DNA of 64,000 nucleotides from Chlorokybus atmophyticus (taxonomy: Eukaryota; Streptophyta; Chlorokybophyceae; Chlorokybales; Chlorokybaceae), in NCBI GenBank assembly GCA_009103225.1, contig RHPI01000638.1, positions 805,082-869,081 on the forward strand. The letters run 5' to 3'. This document shows positions 10,960 through 22,148 of this stretch, one piece after another (the first letter of the stretch is position 1; every line of letters begins with the position of its first letter). The position numbers and the translations under genes were made by a program. The notes under the pieces were generated by a model, which saw nothing but the letters and a program-made list of their open reading frames with translations, ran no database searches and was not told the DNA's origin.

Positions 10960-13385
10960 CAGCATCTGTTGTGTAGAGATGAAGGCACTACTGAATCATA
11001 AGATATTGTAGAAGTATTGACCCGAAGGCCCTTTGCACTAGGAGCAGGAGAAGAAAGCATTTGGCTTGAACATTGAATTGATTGAACAGTGGAAGCACAT
11101 TCATTGATGGTGCTTAACTGAAAAGCCACAATACTTTTCCATGCTCACAACATGTGAAGATGGCAGGCAAGCTTGGGAAAAGCTTGCAGCCGTGTGTCAA
11201 GCCGAGAACAACGCCAGAAAGATACAATTGCGCAAGCAGCTAGGCGCATTTTACAAAGAGACGGCAAAGCCGATTACAAAATAATTTGCACGTGCGAGAG
11301 AGCTGTGGGCGGACCTCATCAACGTCGGCCACAAGATGGAAGAGATGGAGGTCGTATTGGCAGTTTTTGCAGGGCTACCATTAGAGTACGAAGTTGTCGC
11401 TACTCTGCTCGACACAGTGTCATCGGAGCTAACCCTGGGCGATATGCTGCTCAAGTTTGTCTCCTGTGGAGCAACGCGTCTTAAAGAACGAAGAGGCTCT
11501 TCCGAAGAGCAAGCGCACTCCGTGGCCTTCTACACACAAGACAGACACAAGAAATCAAGCGACTAAGAAGACAAGAACAAGGCGAAAGGCAGCAGCTCCA
11601 AATTCGAGACTCTCACATGCCACTATTGTGGTATCAAAGGACACATCGTAAAGGACATCCCGGTCCTCATTAATGTCGGCCAAAAGATGAAAGAGACGGA
11701 AGTCGTATTGGCAGTTGTTGCAGGGCTACCATTAGTATACGAAGTTGTCGCTACTCTGTTCGAGACATCGTCGGAGCTAACCCTGGAGGATGTGCTGCTC
11801 AAGTTTTCCTCCTGTGAAGCAACACGTCTTAAGGGAGGAAGCGCAAGCAGAATCTGTGGCCTTTCACACACAAGATATAAACAAGAAGTCAAGCAACGAA
11901 GAAGACAAGAACAAGGCGAAAGGCAGCAACCCCAAGTTCACGATTCTCACATGCCACTATTGTGATTTTAAAATCACAATAATCATCATAATAAAGGTTT
12001 GTTGCAAGCGCCAACGAGAGCAATTTAAAGCAGGCACTAGTGGCAACACTCAACGCAAAGAGAAGGGTGTTGCATCTACTGCCTCAAAGAAGTCCGATAC
12101 AACTTCATGGGCAATTGACTCAGGCTGTGACTAGCAACTCAAACCACACAAGGAGGTGATGGAGAACTACATAAAACTGTCAACTACAAGGAAGGTGGAA
12201 GGCTTCAGTGGTTACAAGCTAAAAGCAATAGGGATTGGTGAAGTGAGGCTTTAATGCAAGGTTGGCGATGGTGAGAGAAAGGTGGTACTTCGAGAAGTAT
12301 TGCACGTACCTAAAGCTGCTGCAAGCTTGTTCTCTATGAGAGTTGCTGAGCGTGTGGGTGCTTAGATAGTGATCCGTAAGAGACGTTGCTCCATACGCAT
12401 GAATCGGGTTGAGTACATGGTCGGCACCCGACGAGGAGGGCTCTACATTGTGGAGCAAACTCAAGGCCATGATAGTGAAGGAAAGGGAAACGGCAGAGTG
12501 TTTTGGCATTGAAGGTTCGGGCATTTGGGCTATAGCAACCTCACATGCCTGGTTGCTAAAGACATGGTGAAAGGCATCAATGTGAGAAAGGAAGACCTTC
12601 AAGCGTCTTCAAGTGCGCTATGTGAGCCTTGTGTGTTGGCCAGGCAGCAACGCATGCCGTTCCCATCATTTACTTCAAGTAGCAAGCATTCTTGTGAGCT
12701 TGTGCACATGACATTTGCGGGCCTATGCGCATTGTGGCGATAGGAGGGGTAAGGTACTTTGCAACTTTCCTCGACAACTGCAGCAAGCTGTCCATGTCTT
12801 CCCGTCGATGCAAAAGTCAAAAGTCGCTAGAGTTGTGCGTATCGTTATCGCATTGCTTAAGATTTAATCAGGCAAGAAGATGAAAGCAATGAGCAGCGAG
12901 GAGGGGAGTACACCAACGCCCAGCTCGAAGAGATCTTTGCCAGCAAAGGCATACGGCATGAGACAACAGCACCATACACTCCGCAGCAGAATGGAGCACC
13001 TGAGCGTCTTAATCGAACACTATAGGAGCGTGTTCGAGCCATGCTCAATGACACCAAGTTGGAGGACAGTCTGTGGAAGGAGGCCGTTCTCACTACCAAC
13101 TACATTCGCAACCATTCACTAATGAGCTTTGAGCAAAGACTCCGTGGGAGCTCTTTCACGGTGAAGTGCCAGATGTGAATGGCATGCGTGTGTTCGGATG
13201 TGTGCCATGCGCTTGTGCCAAGTCAGTTGCGACACAGGTTAGAGGCAGTCATTAAGAAAGGCACTTGTTGGCCATGAGCCAAGCTCAAAGGCGTACAAGG
13301 TCCCACTGGAAAATACGCACAAGATTGTGGTGAGCAGAGAAGTCGTGTTCCACGAAGCCTCGTTACAAGCTTGAGCTAAAGAATT
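10960..13385 (+). mobile_element. Ty1/copia retrotransposon remnant (gag-PR-IN)
   Basis: Broken copia element in many frames. In order: a UBN2-type Gag (GRQAWEKLAAVCQ near 11165; EVVLAVFAGLPLEYEVVATL near 11345), a zinc knuckle CHYCGIKGH near 11615, protease active site WAIDSGCD near 12108-12134, a pre-integrase block RFGHLGYSNL near 12515-12545 with CEPCVLARQ of the integrase zinc domain near 12625, and integrase core APYTPQQNGAPERLNR near 12970-13018. The order PR then IN before any RT is the copia order. No reverse transcriptase or RNase H follows, so the 3' half is lost. Stops and frameshifts occur about every 100-200 bases. No LTRs were found. Confidence 0.75.
11312..11964 (+). repeat. 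Internal duplication within copia gag
   Basis: The segment 11312-11632 is repeated at 11663-11964 with about 85% identity by eye, from the LINVGxKM block to the CHYC zinc knuckle. Both copies contain the same VVLAV-AGLPL-YEVVATL motif. This is a tandem duplication inside the decaying gag; each copy has since picked up its own stops. Confidence 0.8.
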
Positions 13386-13696
13386 TTTTCACCCTCAAGT
13401 TAAAGATAACAAAGCACAGCCTGAAGAGCCTGCATACATATTTATAAATGCAAACACATAAAAATAAATGTTTAATTCTCTTGGTCAATCACCTTTTAGC
13501 ATCTTTCCTAGTTCAGTATATCGGGCGCTGTTGCATGTAGACCGACCGTGTGTACAAACTGTGTAATGACTGGCGGGTATATAAGCCCGCGGTTTGTTGG
13601 TAATGAATGGGAAGTGTATTGCCTTCTCATGTGTGTCACGGCTTGCCCTCTTCACTTGCATGCTTGCTTCTCAACAAATGCCGGATGCAACTACAA

Positions 13697-13925
13697 GCAT
13701 TGCGTGTTTGCGTCGAGTGTCGCAACAGAAGCGCGCGCCAGTGGCATCGATGGTGTTAGGATTCGGGTTGCGACTCAACCTATCAGCGTCGGTGTTGATG
13801 ACACCTAGCTTATACGTGATGGTAAGGTCATATTCTTGTATCAACAGAACAGCCCGAGCGAGCGTGCTTGCTGTTGAGCTTGTTGCTGGTGAGAAGCTAC
13901 TGCAGGGGCTAATGGTCTAAAACCA
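13697..13925 (-). mobile_element. Ty3/gypsy RNase H-end fragment
   Basis: Read on the minus strand the segment gives IQEYDLTITYKLGVINTDAD, then LSRNPNPNTID. This matches the region just after RNase H in the large gypsy element (near 42430-42530, EYDFTITHKPGVINTDAD). Only about 230 bases remain and stops interrupt it. It shows that the same gypsy family has inserted more than once here. Confidence 0.7.
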
Positions 13926-14029
13926 GCTCACAGCGGTAGCCAACGCACGGAATTTATTTCACAGACCTGGTCCGCACGTAAAGACTCGGGTCAACACGTC
14001 AGGGCGGCTTGGGGCCCAGACGAGGGTCG

Positions 14030-14420
14030 CCCGCCTTGATTCGAGCACAGGGACCAAGCCTGGCAAAAATGCGGGTTGTCACGCTTGATCCTGGGATCAG
14101 GACCAGCCATAGCTGCTTTGTAGTCACGTGCGCAGTAGGACCACTATTGGTCTCTCATTCGTTTAGATGCATGGACCAAGGGTGGCCCTCCCAGCAAAAT
14201 TCTTCCAAGAACATTACCAATACTGGTCACGAGTGGTCGGATTAGCCTTCGTTCGCACCTTATGACCATGCATGGTCCAGACTCGTGGGACCAAGCGTGG
14301 TATGCTGTTGGGACCATGCCTGGTCCACACCAAGCAATTGCAGCGTACCAGCAAAACTTTGCGGCATTGTCCACGCTTGCAATCAGGACCAGCACTGGTG
14401 CACGACACCCACGGGCATCC
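14030..14420. repeat. Cluster of GGACCA...TGGTCC palindromes
   Basis: At least six imperfect palindromes built from GACCA and TGGTC half-sites separated by about four bases, for example GACCATGCATGGTC (perfect) and GGACCATGCCTGGTCC. They recur at irregular spacing with unrelated DNA between. A second cluster lies at 16680-16990. Confidence 0.6.
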
Positions 14421-14429
14421 TGCACCGGT

Positions 14430-16680
14430 GTTGACCTATGGCCTATAAATCAGCATCACACGATTCATTGGACCAGTTCTATTATTTAAAGTATACGTAG
14501 TTGGCAATCAGCCAGACCGTTGTCCACAGGCTACAAATTGTCAAACAGCTATCCTACATCAGCCCTCCAGTAACTACTTCCAGTGCTCATACCGCCTATG
14601 ACCAAATAAAGCGCATGCTGTGCACTCCACGTGATCTATATTATGCACGCACACGTCCCCTGTTCGCACAACCTTGAGCAGTCGTAGAGCGCCTGTGAGA
14701 TGGACAAGTGCACGCCGTGTGCGCCAAAGTCTGTTCTTGTCGTAGACCCTGCGCGCACTCTGTGTGAGCAATACAGCAATTGAGGAACATTGTACATTTC
14801 TTAGCAGTGGCAACATTGTGAAAATCCCTCTGGGATACCTGATGAGTCTTGTAAGGTTTGGTCCCGACTAGCTCTCGGTGCCCCACAAAGCGTAACCTCT
14901 TTGGCTTAGGCGTTTCACTTTTATCCGGCATGCCTGCATTACAATGCATGCTCAGTGCACATACACATGGCCAAACTGCTCAAAGTGGCAATAGCTTACA
15001 TGGGAGCAGCCTACGAGCATTTCCTGGAGATTGCGATGTGACACTGTGCACTGGCTCCAGCTGCCAATTTGAAAATGGCCTACGAGTGGCCTATGAGCTC
15101 AACTTGGTTCTTAATATTTTTCTTTAGAGTATCTACCTCAATCACCCGTCTTGCGTCGCGTTTGCCCCCATTCATTTTTTCATGATGGCAAACTGCTCAA
15201 CCGCTTACATGATACGGCGGGTTGTGATGCTTCCCATCTGAACATGGTCACAAAAGGGAAGAGGTGCTACCTCGCGTCATTAGCTGCACCTCTTTGTTCC
15301 GCTAGAATTCCCGCTGGTGGCCAACCTACACTCTGGTCGGTGGATGCTCATTGTTGTAGCACACAGCCGTAAGGTGCTCCAGCTCCTCATCATCTTCTCG
15401 AATCTGGATGTCATCAGATCCTTGCATCTGCATACCAACAGCATTCAACCAGCAGCATATAAGCAGCGGTTGAAACAAGATATCACCTTCATATAGCTTG
15501 CAGCTAACACACCTAATCTTCTTCTGGCATTCAAGCCCAGTTCATCAAATACACTCGCCTGGCATTCCCCCATCCGAATGTGCCTGTTAAGGCTGCAATC
15601 ACCTTTCGCGCAGACGTAGCTGCCGGTTTTGCTCATAAACATGCTTGGCTACTCAATGGTCACGCTCTGCACATGCAATCCATCAGTTGGCAAGCTTGAG
15701 TGTCATTGGCGGTTTCATTCGTGCACACTGCAACGAACTACACGCGGCGCTCGACTCACAAATGGTGACATGCCGTAACAAAAGCATAGAAAGCACAACG
15801 TAAAAACCAAACATACTGTTGAGGATATTCCTACATCTAGGTCAGCTGGTAAGCTTGCCCTTTGCAACAGAATAGCTATTAGAAGGTTTCAAGCGCCTCG
15901 AGTCGAGAGGTCCAGGCGAGAAGGTTCTAGGCGCATCGGCGAGTCCGGAGGCTGGAGACTTCTAGACACTGTAGTAGAATAATTGTATCTTGGTGGTTAC
16001 TTGACTATTTGGCGTGCACTTGTGCATGTGTATGCTTGTCATCGTCCATCTCAACACATACCTCCAGCTCGGCATGCATGTGGTTTACCGATGACCTTCC
16101 CATGCATCAGCCTCGTGACCCAATTGGTATGAAGGGCCGCACGCTGTTGTCCTCCACGCAAAACACTGGTAACCAATCTTGGGTTTGGGCGCTGTACGTG
16201 CAGCATGGCTCATCAACCTCTCTATGGCTCTACTGCAAGTTTTTCTGGCGTAGGAGATCTTGTGTTGCATTAAGAACCAACTTAGAACGCTGCTTCTGTT
16301 TGCGCTAAGCTGCTTGGTTGACTACATGTAGCTTGAGTACAATCGATTGGTGGAGTCTTTTAACAATATTGCTGCTTTTCGGTCAGCCATGATGGGGACA
16401 TGCGTAGTACCCACGAAACTAGCTGCCTCAAAGGTTATTGCCTCTGCCGCCGAGATCGCAGAGCAAGCCCAAAACCCTAGGAAATGGATAGAAGACCATG
16501 CAGCCCAGTGCCTACTACTCGTTTAGCATTGGCACACGTCACCTTGGGAGCAAAGGATCATGTAAGTTGCGTCGTCGTGCCCATGCTAACCAACAATCTG
16601 GTCCAAGTAGCTGCCAATGTATTGCTCCAACCTTTCTCCATAATGTTCAAGAGCCATTGCTTGACAGTTGTTGAGTGTTG
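14430..16680. other. No firm gene between palindrome clusters
   Basis: Minus-strand open stretches at 15445-15642 (cysteine-bearing, AKGDCSLNRHIRMGEC) and near 15360-15440 (acidic, DDIQIREDDEELEHL) could be fragments of one coding region, perhaps of a transposon. No start, splice pattern or family supports a gene call. Confidence 0.3.
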
Positions 16681-16990
16681 ATCCAGGATCAGGCATGGTC
16701 TATGAGGGCCGCTTGCGACCATACCAGTGCAGCATAGTTCTGCTTGGCAGAACTATGATTGGTCCGTACAGTATACGCGTGCTGTATCAGTGCTGCCCTG
16801 CCTCATAGGCATGCAACCAGCCCTGGTTCCATTGCTCAAGCCTCGTGCTGACCAGTGCTGCACTGATTTGCAGGCCGCGGGACCCGCGATCAGCCCTGGT
16901 ATGGTCTATTGGACCAGGCCGTTCAGCTCCTGGGCGAGACCACCGGTAGTCCGGTCACACGGGACTAGTTGTGGCACTGGTATGCCACAG
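16680..16990. repeat. Second cluster of GACCA/TGGTC palindromes
   Basis: Half-sites GGATCAGGCATGGTC, GACCATACCAG and CAGCCCTGGTATGGTC recur, then TTGGACCAGGCC, just left of the DIRS-like element. Same motif family as at 14030-14420. Confidence 0.5.
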
Positions 16991-17016
16991 CGTACCAAAC
17001 GTGTCTGGCCAATACT

Positions 17017-17272
17017 CGACTGCCGTGCTTGGCTGTCAGCGCGTGACGTCGGCAGTGAATCCGCCACCGCAAAGGATGCGTTAAACGCGCCCTCAGCATG
17101 CACCCGCTGCCGACGTCATAGCCCCAAGCCGCGCACTCGGTAGCTGACGCAGTTTACCTTGCAGAGTGCCGGCGCTGTAAGCTTGCACGGCGTAGTAGTC
17201 GTTGTTGTTATTGTTGTTGTGCTTAAGGAAAGCAGCAGTGAAGGCAGTGGCAGCGCTAAGCTTGTTGTTGAT
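17017..17272 (+). repeat. Split direct repeat A1
   Basis: Matches A2 at 23536-23813. Shared blocks include GTCGGCAGT, CGCGCCCT, CCGCGCACTCGGTAGCT, ACCTTGCAG, TAAGCTTGCACG and a GTTGTTGTT-rich stretch. Identity is roughly 75-80% by eye with small indels. Confidence 0.75.
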
Positions 17273-17779
17273 GAAAATGTTGAGGTTTTGTTTTTTGGCT
17301 GCTAGCTGCACAACTTGAATTGGGAGTTGCATGAGACTGCATACACGATTATAGGGGAAGAGGGGGATGGTGGTGAAGTTCAGACACGTGCTAGAGCACA
17401 GGCAGCGCCAAAGCAGGGTCCGTCCGCACCTGCTGCCACTAACCTGCTGTGCATTCAGCAACGCCAACTATAGTGCCAGCTGCAGGCATTTCGGCAGCGC
17501 CTACGGGAGGACCTGTCCTCACCAGGCCCTGCACAGTAGAGGACATCGCGCTCGAGCTCTGAAAAGACGCTCAACCTATCACCCCACCATCTGGCCGCTT
17601 CGTGGAGTCCCTCACGCTCCGAAACAAGCTCGCCTTATACAAGAGCTCCACTCCCGGCTGGCTGTGCGCTCGCATTTGCGAGCTTTGGCCCGTCAGAGAC
17701 ACGGGATGGGTGAAGGTGTAGGTAGAGTCAGTGCTCGTGTTTGTGATGCATGACCGTTCGCCTGTCTGAGGCGTCAATC

Positions 17780-18440
17780 TGTTGCATCCTCCCGAGGGTG
17801 ATTCTGGCATGCGCCTGGCTGTTGAGTCCACGCTCGCATGGGTTTCAGATGCTGCTCCCATTGCCACTCACTCTGTTGCTGATGCTGAGGGACATCTGCC
17901 CAAGAATCCACGTCTGCACCGTGCGAAGGACATGAGTGATGATACTGATAAGGCACCACCTCTGTTGGACGCCGCCCCTGTTTATGATGATGGTGACGTC
18001 ATCATGGCCATGGACAGATGCATCCTCAAGTTCACGCACAACTCGCGCCAGTATGCCTTCTGAGACCATGCTTGTGGCAAGAACTTGGGGTTCAAAGAGA
18101 AGCGCCTACTGGACGACATGCAGGGTATTCAGTTTCATGGTCACCCCCCTTTGTCGTGGACATTAGCTCAGCTGTACAGCTGAGAGTCTGATACATATCA
18201 GATGATGCTGCAGCACTCGTGCGGTCACCATTATGCTGATATGTTTAGCAATGCGGCCGCAAGCTTGTTTGGCAGAGCTAAGGTGGACAAGCTGTTCAAT
18301 GAGCGCAAGCTCATTGCGCAACTTGATGCCCTGTACGGTGAGCAAGCTCAGGCCTGCATGCGAGACCGCCCTCCCGAGCAGCAAAGGTGTGCTCACACGT
18401 GCATGTCTTTGTGGAGTGCTGTGCCTACCAGGCATTAGGC
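17780..18440 (+). pseudogene. Gag-like region of the DIRS element
   Basis: Open pieces at 17782-18063 and 18202-18438 join, across stops, into one acidic, helical protein with the blocks FTHNSRQYAF, GFKEKRLLDDMQGIQFHG and FNERKLIAQLDALYGEQAQ. No domain is recognised. Position between A1 and RT, and the RG-rich tail further on, make a Gag assignment likely. Broken by stops at 18061 and near 18180. Confidence 0.45.
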
Positions 18441-18559
18441 TTGTTGAAAGAAGTATTACCTTCAAGGTCTGGCAGATGGTGGGCCTATGTCGACGCGCTT
18501 GGCAGCTGTGGGCTGGGGCGCATGCGCGTGTGCGCAGCTGCTTTCGTATGCGTGTGCGT

Positions 18560-19060
18560 ATGCGTGCAAGTGCAGCTGCATTTGTGTCCGCTTCAAGCCT
18601 ATGTTTGCAGCTGCTGCATCATGCGTCATTTTACCATTGATCTAAGATGGCATGCGTGCGTGCACGGCTGTGTTTGTGTCCATTTCAAGCATGTGTGCGC
18701 AGCTGCTACGTCGTGCGTCATGTTGCTGTTGATTCAGCATGGGTGAGTGTGCAGCTGCGTTGGTGTTTGCCGTGAGCATGTGTTGCACCGAATGCATGTG
18801 CGACTGCGTTGATGTCCGCTTCAAGCGGGTGTGTGCGTGATGCGTCATGTCACCGTTGATTCAGCACTGTCCGCGTGTAGCTGCGTTTGTGTCTGCCTTA
18901 AGCTTGTGTGCACACCTGCTGCGTTGGTATCCGTTTCAAGTATGTGTGCAGCGGCAGCGGCACGCGTCATGTCGCCGTTGATTCAACATGCGTTCATGTG
19001 CAGCTGCGTGTTGTGTCCGCCTTCAAGCGTGTGTGTGCAGCTGGTGCGTGCTTGTGAGGG
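18560..19060. repeat. Tandem repeat, unit about 92-126 bp
   Basis: Four to five diverged units share GCAGCTGCGTTTGTGTCCGC, a TTCAAGC block, then GTGCGTCATG and CCGTTGATTCAGCATG. The CGTCAT...TTGATTCA landmark recurs near 18622, 18714, 18840 and 18963. It lies inside the DIRS element between gag-like parts. Confidence 0.7.
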
Positions 19061-19394
19061 CTTTTGTGTCTGCACTAGCCGTGTGTGCATGTACCGCGTG
19101 TGCGCATGTGTGCCATTGTTGCTATGAGTAGCGCGCTGGCGTGCAGCTGCAAGCAGCCAGCTATTGTGTGTCTAGTGGGTCAAGTACTTGTTGCAATGGC
19201 CGGAAGTGCTGAGCCTGCAGTTGAGGCCACCTGGTGCGCGGTGTATGCGCCTGTAGCACACCCAATTTACGTGCCATCTCAACATTGCGTGCTGCGTAAA
19301 GGCAGCAGCGTGGCCGCTCTGCTGGTGGGGGCCAGCAAGGAGAAGGCAAGGTTGCTTGGCGACAAGACACCCACTACTTTGAGGAAGGCCCATC

Positions 19395-19540
19395 ATGGTG
19401 GTGGCTGCTCCTCCCAACCGCGGTCGTGGTCAGTCGCGTGGACGCGGACGGGGACAAGGCGCTCACCATTATCCTTCGGGCCCTTTCTACCATCCTTGTG
19501 CCCATGGTCAGCGCCACCTGCTGCATGCGGAGATCCACCT
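19395..19540 (+). pseudogene. Arg-Gly-rich Gag tail
   Basis: The frame from the ATG at 19395 reads PPNRGRGQSRGRGRGQGAHH, an RGG-type nucleic-acid-binding tail typical of Gag or RNA-binding proteins, then closes at a stop near 19535. The frame upstream differs, so a frameshift separates it from the body of Gag. Confidence 0.45.
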
Positions 19541-19882
19541 CCATGGGTGAAGACGGAGAAGCACTGTGCTCTGCTGGCTCCATAGTAAGCAATGCTACCT
19601 CGAGATGATAGCATGCGCATCACTTGCGTGCGCGCGTGCGCAGAGTTTTGTGTAGTGTGCACAAGTAGGGTTGTATATATTGTACAAATGTGTGTGCTAA
19701 GATGCGTACACGCGTGCACACGTGTTCGATACTGTAGATGACATACACTTTGCGCAGGGCATCAATAAGCGCTATCAACCCCAAGTGTAATATATTGCAT
19801 TGTGAGATGGCAGTGTGCTCAGCCAGTGTTGTGCTAGTAGGACCCTTGATGACATGACCATGACCAAGATCATGATGAGCTT

Positions 19883-20518
19883 GTGGCACATGACATGACT
19901 ATGCCAGCTCCAAGCCCGGTGCTGCTATTGTCTATCGATCACCATGACTTGCAGCAGGCTTTACAACAATGTCCTACCGTTGCAATGTTGCCATGTGCCA
20001 CGCATGACGGCAATCCGCCATGTTTGAAGGCGGCTATTACAGGTAAACGCCCATCAAGCGCCACAATGACGAGCATTGCGTCAACGGCTTTAAGCGAGCA
20101 TCCAATCCATTGTGACAAGTTTGCCACGCATGCAGACGTGCCTCTAAGTACAGTCCCTGAAGTCCCAGACTTGCTGGACGCTTTGATACGGCAACCATTG
20201 CAGCATCGCATGCAGATGCTAGCATTACGACCTGCGGAGCTTGCGGAGCAGCCACCCGCCAATGCGGAGGTGTTGTGTTTAGATGTTGAGCAAGAGCACT
20301 TGGTGCGTGAACTCTGATGTGAGCTTAACAAGGTGCAGGCTAAACCTGTGGTTCCCGAGTGTGATGAGCATCAATGGCAGCACGTTGTGCGCTCAGCAAC
20401 TATAGATACGGAGCACTTCATGGCTGCTATACCTTGCCAATGGCAAACAGCGAGGCGCACGTGGTTGACTATCACTAGGCAAGATAGCAAGCGTCGTGAG
20501 CTACGCTGGTTAAGTTAA
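19883..20518 (+). pseudogene. DIRS element ORF upstream of RT
   Basis: Two in-frame open segments (19883-20317 and 20333-20518) separated by one TGA. Composition is rich in Ala, Leu, His and Gln, with no domain recognised. By position it is a linker or the N-terminal part of the RT polyprotein. Confidence 0.4.
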
Positions 20519-20689
20519 GAATACCAGTTGGATTGGGTGGGCACATTTTAACCCAGCCAAAGAAGTTGGAAGAAGTGATGCAGATGTTGCTGCAGGAGGA
20601 TTGCATTCTCGATTATGTGGAGGCAATGATACAAAAAGAAGCTCCAACTTAAATTGAATTGCGCAACAAGCAGTTAGCTATACGGCAGT

Positions 20690-21370
20690 GAGCATTGTGC
20701 TTGAGGAATCAAACAATCCAATGCGCTGAGGAGCAATTTTCGCCGTACACCCTTTAGCTGTGAAGGTGATTACAGGTATTGGAGTGGTTGAAAATGATAG
20801 CGGCAAGCTGCACCTCATTGTGGATCTAAAATACATCAACCTTTTTGGCACATATTCCCTTTTGTTATCAGCACTTGAAGAATGTGTTGCTGTACGCAAA
20901 GGCTATTCTCAAGTAACAGCGGACTTGAAGTCAGGCTATCATCATATGCCAATACATGCAGACAGCAAGCCCTATTTGGCAATGGAATATGATGGAGTTG
21001 TATACTGTTGGAATGTGCTACCGTTTGGCCTCAACTAAGCATGTTGGTTGTTTACAAAGCTGATGTCCACAATCTTCACACCCTTGCGCAAGCTGGGCAT
21101 AGGCTGTTTATCATAAATTGATGACATGCACCTCAGCCATGCCAATCGCCGCCATATGTGCTGGCGCATCTTGCAATTATTGCGGTTGCTGAAACTTCTG
21201 GGCATGTTTCTCACCCTGGAGAGCGTGTTCTGACCGCAACTGTGTGTCAAGCTGCTGGGCCTGCTCTTGAACTTCGGGCGTGGTGTGTTCCGCTTACCCC
21301 CTGACAAGTAGCAGAAGTTATTGGAGCTGATGCACAAGATGATGAGCGCAAACGTGGTCACCAAGCGTAT
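20690..21370 (+). pseudogene. DIRS-type reverse transcriptase/RNase H, broken
   Basis: An open stretch at 20760-21038 encodes RT motifs: a VENDSGKLHLIVDLKYIN palm block, the DIRS-style DLKSGYHHMPIHADSKPYLA and WNVLPFGLN. Beyond the TAA at 21036-21038 the same frame reads LFTKLMSTIFTPLRKLGI and then, after another stop, IDDMHLSHA, equivalent to the catalytic Y-x-DD region. RNase H-like sequence follows with more stops to about 21370. The YHH and PFGL spacing is DIRS/Ngaro-like rather than gypsy or copia. Confidence 0.7.
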
Positions 21371-21587
21371 GTTGCAAAAGTAGCAGGAAGATTGGTGGCA
21401 ATGAAATTGGCCTTGGCTCCCGCATACCTGTATGCGCGCTGGCTGCTACAGCTGACCACTGATCAGAGTGATTGGGATGACGACTTTACACCACCACGTT
21501 GTTGGTGGACTTCTTGTTGTGTGTGTGTGTGGCTGCAGCAAAGCATGCTTGCAGCTTGCTGCTGTGCATTAAGCAACGCCAACTATA

Positions 21588-22148
21588 GTGCCGCTAGCAG
21601 CATGCTTGCTGCAGGACATAGGGGATTGGGCACCGGCGAAGACACCCATTGCGTGGATCCAGTCTCTATTTGGCAAGCCTTATCTGAATGTGTTTGCAGC
21701 GGATTGGAGCGCCACATTTGCAGCGTTCATGTCGGTTGTGCCAATGCCGGGCAGCGTGGGCAATGCACTCACCTCCGATTGGAGGCAAGCTTGGATGGAG
21801 GCGGGCAAGGAGTTTTCTGGTTTCTCCCTCCGTTCACCCTCTTGCATCAAGCAATTGCATTATTTTAGCATTGTTAGCTGCCAGAATGGCACTTTGCTGT
21901 TTGGTGACCTGCTGTCATGGCTTGGCGCAAATGAGACATGCGTTATGTGGGCAAGCACAGGGACTGGTTTGGGAAAGGCGCCTGAGTACCTGACAATACC
22001 ATCAACCCGGGATCTTATCCGAACGTTGTGGCTTACGTCACATGGGAATCAGAGGTACATACCTGTTGTGCAAGTACAGATGCATACTTTGCGCTCCTTT
22101 CCACAATCCCTGAGCTTGAATGACTTCCAGGGACACACCCGTGCGTAG
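21588..22148 (+). pseudogene. Post-RT domain of the DIRS element
   Basis: Open frame of 186 codons starting with a WAPAKTPIAWIQSLFGKPYL block, then LNVFAADWSATFAAF and GNALTSDWRQAW. The motif order resembles the region after RNase H in DIRS elements (a D-x-FAS..N..L block, then a DW near a PPF-like site), sometimes linked to an adenine-methylase-like fold. The catalytic tetrad of such a methylase is not visible. It overlaps the end of the convergent recombinase frame. Confidence 0.45.

Noticed and set aside
18560-19060. CRISPR-like array
   Set aside because: Units of 92-126 bases are diverged along their whole length with no constant repeat/variable spacer pattern, and the DNA is eukaryotic.
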